This document shows positions 59,678 to 64,000 of a stretch of 64,000 nucleotides of DNA, in pieces. Location: contig VNKQ01000013.1 in NCBI GenBank assembly GCA_016508695.1, positions 496,001 to 560,000 of the forward strand. The letters are read 5' to 3'. The DNA is from Hyphodiscus hymeniophilus (lineage: Eukaryota; Ascomycota; Leotiomycetes; Helotiales; Hyphodiscaceae). Both the position numbers and the translations under genes were made by a program. Each line of letters opens with the position of its first letter. Positions within the stretch are counted from its first letter, which is position 1. A model generated the notes under the pieces. That model was given only the letters and a program-made list of their open reading frames with translations. It did not search any database and had not been told where the DNA came from.

Positions 59678-60531
59678 ATGCAAAACAGCCAGACCAAACG
59701 GAAACCCCACAAAAGGTCAAGTAAAGGCTGCACTAGGTGCAAAAACAGACATGTTCGTTGCGACGAGGTCTCTCCCATCTGGTAGTTTAATTTTCCTCTT
59801 CAACCTTGAGTCTTGATTTGGATTATACTGATAATCTCCAGTGGCAATTGTTTCAAATACGGCCATGAGTGTTCCCTTTCGGAGACACATCCGCTTGAGA
59901 TCGACATCATATCACCCAATGACTTTGCTACCCCTGGACTCGAAGACCAACAAACTCGAGCTACTCTACAACAGCAGCAACAGCAGCAGCAAAAGCAACG
60001 CCAGTATCCACAATACTTTCAGCAACCTCAGTACCCGCAGCAATCGCAACAAACGCAATGTATGCAGTACTCCCAGTTTTCCCCATACACGCAGAGCGAC
60101 AAGTTTGTATATACCCCCGAGGTCCCATATCACGATCTGCTTCGAAATGATTTGACTCCGGAAGCAGTTTCTGCTTTCAACTGCTACCTGCAAGTATGTG
60201 CGGAGCCGCCACTGCCAGCATATTGCAACGAAATGGTGTGGACGGAGGAAGATCCAAGGTAAGTTCCAACCCTTTAGGAAGGCCCCATAAAGCGAACCCC
60301 GTTTGAGTTTCTTTCTTCTCTCTAGGTTTTACCATTTAGCATCTGACCATGACTTTGTCCGGGACTCTCTCATAGCCAGTGCGTTTTCTCTCCATTTTGA
60401 ACTTACTCGTTATTGATAGTCTCAGCAGCTGAGCGCGGAGTATCTTCATACGACACTGGGGGGTCTTCGAATCGCGGTTGAAACACTATCACTTACGAAT
60501 ACTGATGCTGTCCTGGCTGCCCCGATCTGTC
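59678..60531 (+). pseudogene. Zn2Cys6 transcription factor, probably decayed
   Basis: Exons 59678-59781 and 59842-60258 join to give an intact fungal binuclear cluster SSKGCTRCKNRHVRCDE with CGNCFKYGHECS (six Cys), preceded by basic residues, then a polyGln stretch (QQQQQQQQKQRQ). Exon 3 from 60326 continues FYHLASDHDFVRDSLIAS, the expected start of the regulatory domain. The family-like sequence then resumes in another frame as EYLHTTLGGLRIAVETLS and TNTDAVLAAPICLS, where a stop follows. No GT-AG intron that I tested joins the pieces in phase. Beyond 60531 only fragments without clear homology remain to about 61260. Either a pseudogene with several lesions or a truncated regulator; the DNA-binding domain itself looks intact. 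Confidence 0.7.
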
Positions 60532-62780
60532 TTTCTTAAGGTGCTCAATTGGTCACCCATGCCTTCTTGACCTTATAAAAGATCCAGATTGATGAACCAG
60601 GACTAAACAAGCGTTAGGCAGGAATGGTGAATATATTCAGGTGGATACTCAGAGGTGCATCGAGCTCTGCTAACTTTTGGAGACTTGAAACGCCACGGAT
60701 CGGCTCACAACTGTTGAGAAGGTCCTACGACGAATTGGAAGATTATAGCAGAAAACTGTGCCCCGGCTCCCTACAAGACAGCTTCCACGTCATCATTTTG
60801 GATTCCAACCCATATCATCTCGAACTCCGTCTTCCGCGAGTGCACTTCGGACCGAATACACAAACTTATTCGAAAGCATCGTCTCTTCCCTCCGCACCGA
60901 GAAATCGATCCTCAGCTCCAATGAATCGGCGGAAACAGATTCAAACATTTCGAAGTACTTTGTTGGACAATCCATGCTTCTCTCAGAGATAACAGAGAAG
61001 ATGACACCTTCAAGCCCCTCAATTCCCTACGTGCCTGGGGGATTTCTTTGATCTGTGTATGACGAAGGATTTTGGACTTCGATGTGTCCTGAGGTTGCAT
61101 CTATATGGCTTAGTTTTGGGTATGACTATTTATTTTCCTTCCGTTTGCGCAGCGAGTCTCGAACTCTTTTGTAGAATCTCTATTGGAAAAAATGCGTTAG
61201 GACTACGAGATAGATGCTCGTCCGGCATCAGAATTGACAGAGGTGTTTTGGACAGATGATTCGTTTTGTTAAGCCTTAGACTGTATATATTTCCTGTTCT
61301 GTCAGCGCTTGTTGCTCATTGATGCAACAGATCATTAGAGAATTAAGTGTACAGTGCTTTCACAAGGTAGAAGACGTGAATACATGGCTGACACAAGTGG
61401 TCACGTGACTCTGCCCGATTGCTTCAATTGTGCCTATGTCCAGCTCACAATCATCAAAATCAATTGCCAGCCTATGAACGCAACATACCAGAAGTTTGTC
61501 ACTTAATTGAGCCAAGACAAACATAACCCAAAAGAACAATCACTAGCAAAGCTCAGATATGAAAAATGAGATCATCAAGACCTCTCTTCAAGGGCCATAA
61601 TTAGTCGCGGCTAAGCTCCAGATACGATCATCCTTACTGGATTTATCTGGAGTAATGAGAGCTGCACGATCATGCTGAACAAGTTTGCTGGAATTAAGTG
61701 AAGAATACGATTCTTCAATGAATGGTCCCATGTAACAATGCAAGCGGCCGTCAACCAGATCTGCGTAACGTGCCGGAGTACAATATGAAAGGTTTTTGTT
61801 GCTCGAAAGCCAGTGAAACAGAGGTTGTACGTCTGCGATCTGGGCTAGTGATCTGGTGTAGCCCAAAGAGCAAATCTATCCCTTTCCACGCAGGAATTTG
61901 TTATGTCTGCATTTAACATCCGGAACATGTCTTAAAAATCTGAGGTCTTCAAAACTCTAAGTGATTGAACTCTCTTTAGGCAATCAAGATAATATAATCC
62001 AAGGACATAAGGGCGGGGGGCATGCATTGCCATTCATCCTCGCCGCCTTCAGCCAATACGACAAGCATGGCACACAAAGTATTTGTTCCACCAAGAGCAA
62101 AAAGTGTCCTGGTCCATGGTCGCACGACAGCTATATATCTACACAACCATCAATGGACTGATTGCAAAATACTTTATGGCTTTGTCCTAAGTGGCTTCTA
62201 AACCTTTACAGCTCACCAAGAACGGCGCTATGGCATTGTTCGGCGAGACGGCCGTCGTCTAGGGCAATAATCAAATTTCAAAACAGAGAAGGTAAGCTGC
62301 TTCGGTCAAGCTTTCCTGGTGGAATGCTTCCCCGGTGATAGAATTGATCAGATCGAATCAACTAGCATAAGAATAATATGCCGTGAAGCAAGCGGCAGGT
62401 CCATTGAGAGTTCGGAAAGGAAAGTATGCGTAATTATCGAACGCCGACACCTCAACTCGAGGCTCAAATGGAAGAGGATTGACATTAAGTCTCTCACTTT
62501 TATACCATATACCATCGCTTTGGAACAGAACATACTTTGTAAAGATTATTCTTAGCAGGTCACCATCGCTCGGTGTCGCTATTGATAAAGAAGGATGGTG
62601 ATCACGAGGAGAGATTTGCCGGCTCATCTCCTCGCTCTGGTGATCTCATACGAGGCTGATGCGCTTGTTCCACCCGATCACTGCGCCACTGCCAATGAGT
62701 CGCCCAGCCTCCTGTGAACAACAACCTTCACTCGTCTTCACAACACCAGCAGTGAAGGGTGAAGCTCGCACTCTATCGCC
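60532..62780. other. Region with decayed regulator tail and unassigned frames
   Basis: The first ~700 bp may hold the ruined C-terminal part of the Zn2Cys6 regulator (fragments in three frames). Minus-strand frames at 61588-61866 and 62358-62627 have protein-like composition but no recognised domain and no splice model. The remainder includes the promoter of the aminopeptidase gene. Confidence 0.35.
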
Positions 62781-64000
62781 ATGCACTCTATACTTCCTTT
62801 ACTTGGTGCCACTTCACTCGCAGGAGCTTCAGTCCTCCAACAAGCTCTTATCAACCCAACCAACCAGGTTCTCTTCGGGAGCTATGACTCCAAACCTCTG
62901 GTGAGCTCAGAAGCTCTTGAAGCTCAAATAACAGAAAAGAATCTCCGCAAACGAGCAGAAGACCTTTTCAGCATCGCCCAGGAAGGTGTTGAGGAATACA
63001 ACCACCCAACTCGAGTCATTGGCAGCAAGGGCAAGCTGAAATTCCACTTCTGGTGGACTTCCTTAGCTAACACTATGTCACACAGGACACCTTGCAACAA
63101 TCAACTACATCTACGCTACCATCGCAGAATTAGATGACTACTATGAAATCAGCAATCAAACTTTCGATGCTGTCGTAGGGAATGTCTTCGAATAGTAGGT
63201 GTTTTCATGGCACTTACAGGTCGTTTCAAAAGTGGGAGCAACCACGCAAGTTCCAGGACTCAAGACCATTCTCTCCAACATTCCAGTAATCCTCAATTAT
63301 CCAAGAGGAGCAATGCTGACTAAAAGTTCTCCTCTAGCCGTCTCGTTCTTGGTGATCGACAACCCGACTCGGTTCTTGCAATGAGCCTCACACCTCCGAC
63401 ACCAGACAAGGAAGCAGTATTCGGACCTCTTGTCCTTGTTGCGAACGATGGGTGTAACGAATCCGACTTCCCCGCGACAATCAAGGGGGCCATCGCTCTC
63501 ATCAAGCGTGGCGTCTGTGGCTTCGGTGACAAGTCTGCTCTGGCAGGGAAGGCTGGAGCCATCGCTGCAGTGGTTTACAACAACGAAAATGGAAGCGTGT
63601 CAGGAACGTTGGGTACACCGTCAAAATACCACGTTGCGAGCTTCGGGATCTCGAATGAGGATGCACAGCCGCTGATTAAGAAGCTTGAAGCCGGAGACGT
63701 TATTCCCTCGTCGGCATACATGGACGCAATTGTTCAAAAGACTGGCACCACAAATATAATGGCGCAGACAAAGGGGGGTGATCAGGAGAATTGCGTTATG
63801 CTGGGAGGGCACAGCGACAGTGTTGCAGAGGGGCCTGGAATCAACGATGATGGGACTGGATCTTTGACCTTACTAGAAGTTGCTACACATCTGGCAGATT
63901 ACAAAGTCAACAACTGCGTTCGTTTTGCTTGGTGGGCTGGCGAAGAGGAGGGGCTTTTAGGCTCTGATTATTACGTCTCTCAGCTTTCCAAGGAGGAGAA
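62781..64000 (+). CDS. Secreted M28 aminopeptidase with PA domain (partial, runs off window)
   Basis: Zinc-dependent exopeptidase of the leucine aminopeptidase/aminopeptidase Y type. Exons 62781-63030, 63086-63194 and 63338 to the window end; 340 complete codons visible. A signal peptide (MHSILPLLGATSLAGASVLQ) starts the protein. Intron 1 has a GC donor (AAGG/GCAAGC) and joins SKG to HLATINYIY; intron 2 (143 bp) joins GNVFEY to RLVLGD. A protease-associated domain spans about 150-240 (LVLVANDGCNESDFPATIKG, ALIKRGVCGFGDKSA). The metallopeptidase domain shows GGHSDSVAEGPGINDDGTGS (metal His278, Asp280 and the bridging Asp) and FAWWAGEEEGLLGSDYY (catalytic Glu and metal Glu). The C-terminal part lies outside the window. 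Confidence 0.92.

Overview
This window is nuclear DNA of a filamentous ascomycete (Pezizomycotina). The genes carry short introns of about 45-80 bp with TACTAAC/CTAAT-like branch sites, and the gene content is typically mould-like: a CBM1 esterase, a Zn2Cys6 regulator, MTR-type permeases and a P450. The transposons are eroded by RIP-like C-to-T mutation. A leotiomycete or similar plant/litter-associated fungus would fit, but that is inference. No rRNA, tRNA or CRISPR array was recognised.

Layout. 1.0-2.6 kb (-): mitochondrial asparaginyl-tRNA synthetase. 3.8-5.0 kb (+): microbial-type PARG-like protein with a Ser/Lys-rich tail. 7.9-9.3 kb (+): 2EXR/F-box-like protein of unknown role. 10.0-11.8 kb (-): class I pyridine nucleotide-disulfide oxidoreductase. 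12.0-17.4 kb: a complete but heavily mutated Ty1/Copia retrotransposon with 104-bp LTRs and a 5-bp target duplication, itself interrupted by a 444-bp hAT-like MITE. 17.9-20.6 kb (-): secreted Ser/Thr-rich surface protein. 23.6-24.6 kb (+): EI24/RRT8-like membrane protein. 25.6-27.3 kb (+): AVT-type vacuolar amino-acid transporter with a one-base frameshift. 27.8-29.2 kb (-): CBM1-linked SGNH (CE16-type) esterase. 30.1-31.2 kb (-) and 31.9-32.6 kb (+): adenine deaminase and LOG-family phosphoribohydrolase, divergent. 33.5-35.0 kb (+) and 35.5-37.3 kb (-): two plasma-membrane-type amino-acid permeases, convergent. 38.3-41.4 kb (+): hydantoinase/oxoprolinase-DUF917 protein. 42.9-46.0 kb: hAT transposon with perfect 8-bp target duplication and a stop-ridden transposase. 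47.2-48.9 kb (+): fungal seven-helix membrane protein with 12 exons, one apparently 3 nt long. 50.5-52.2 kb (+): cytochrome P450. 52.4-53.0 kb (-): conserved fungal protein of unknown function. 53.9-54.8 kb (+): RING protein. 56.4-57.7 kb (+): secreted histidine phosphatase. 59.7-60.5 kb (+): Zn2Cys6 regulator that decays into stops. 62.8 kb to the end (+): secreted M28 aminopeptidase, truncated by the window.

How the genes relate. The 25-41 kb block is rich in nitrogen metabolism: a vacuolar and two plasma-membrane amino-acid carriers, an adenine deaminase, a nucleotide N-glycosidase of the LOG type and an amide-ring hydrolase. The LOG/adenine deaminase pair shares one 717-bp intergenic region and could act in sequence (nucleotide to free base to hypoxanthine). 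Nothing here forms a classical secondary-metabolite cluster.

The most notable sequence-level observations are: (i) a MITE that inserted into an already RIP-mutated Copia element and escaped mutation; (ii) a predicted 3-nt microexon; (iii) a GC-AG intron in the aminopeptidase; (iv) the frameshift in the AVT transporter; (v) the divergent LOG/adenine deaminase pair.
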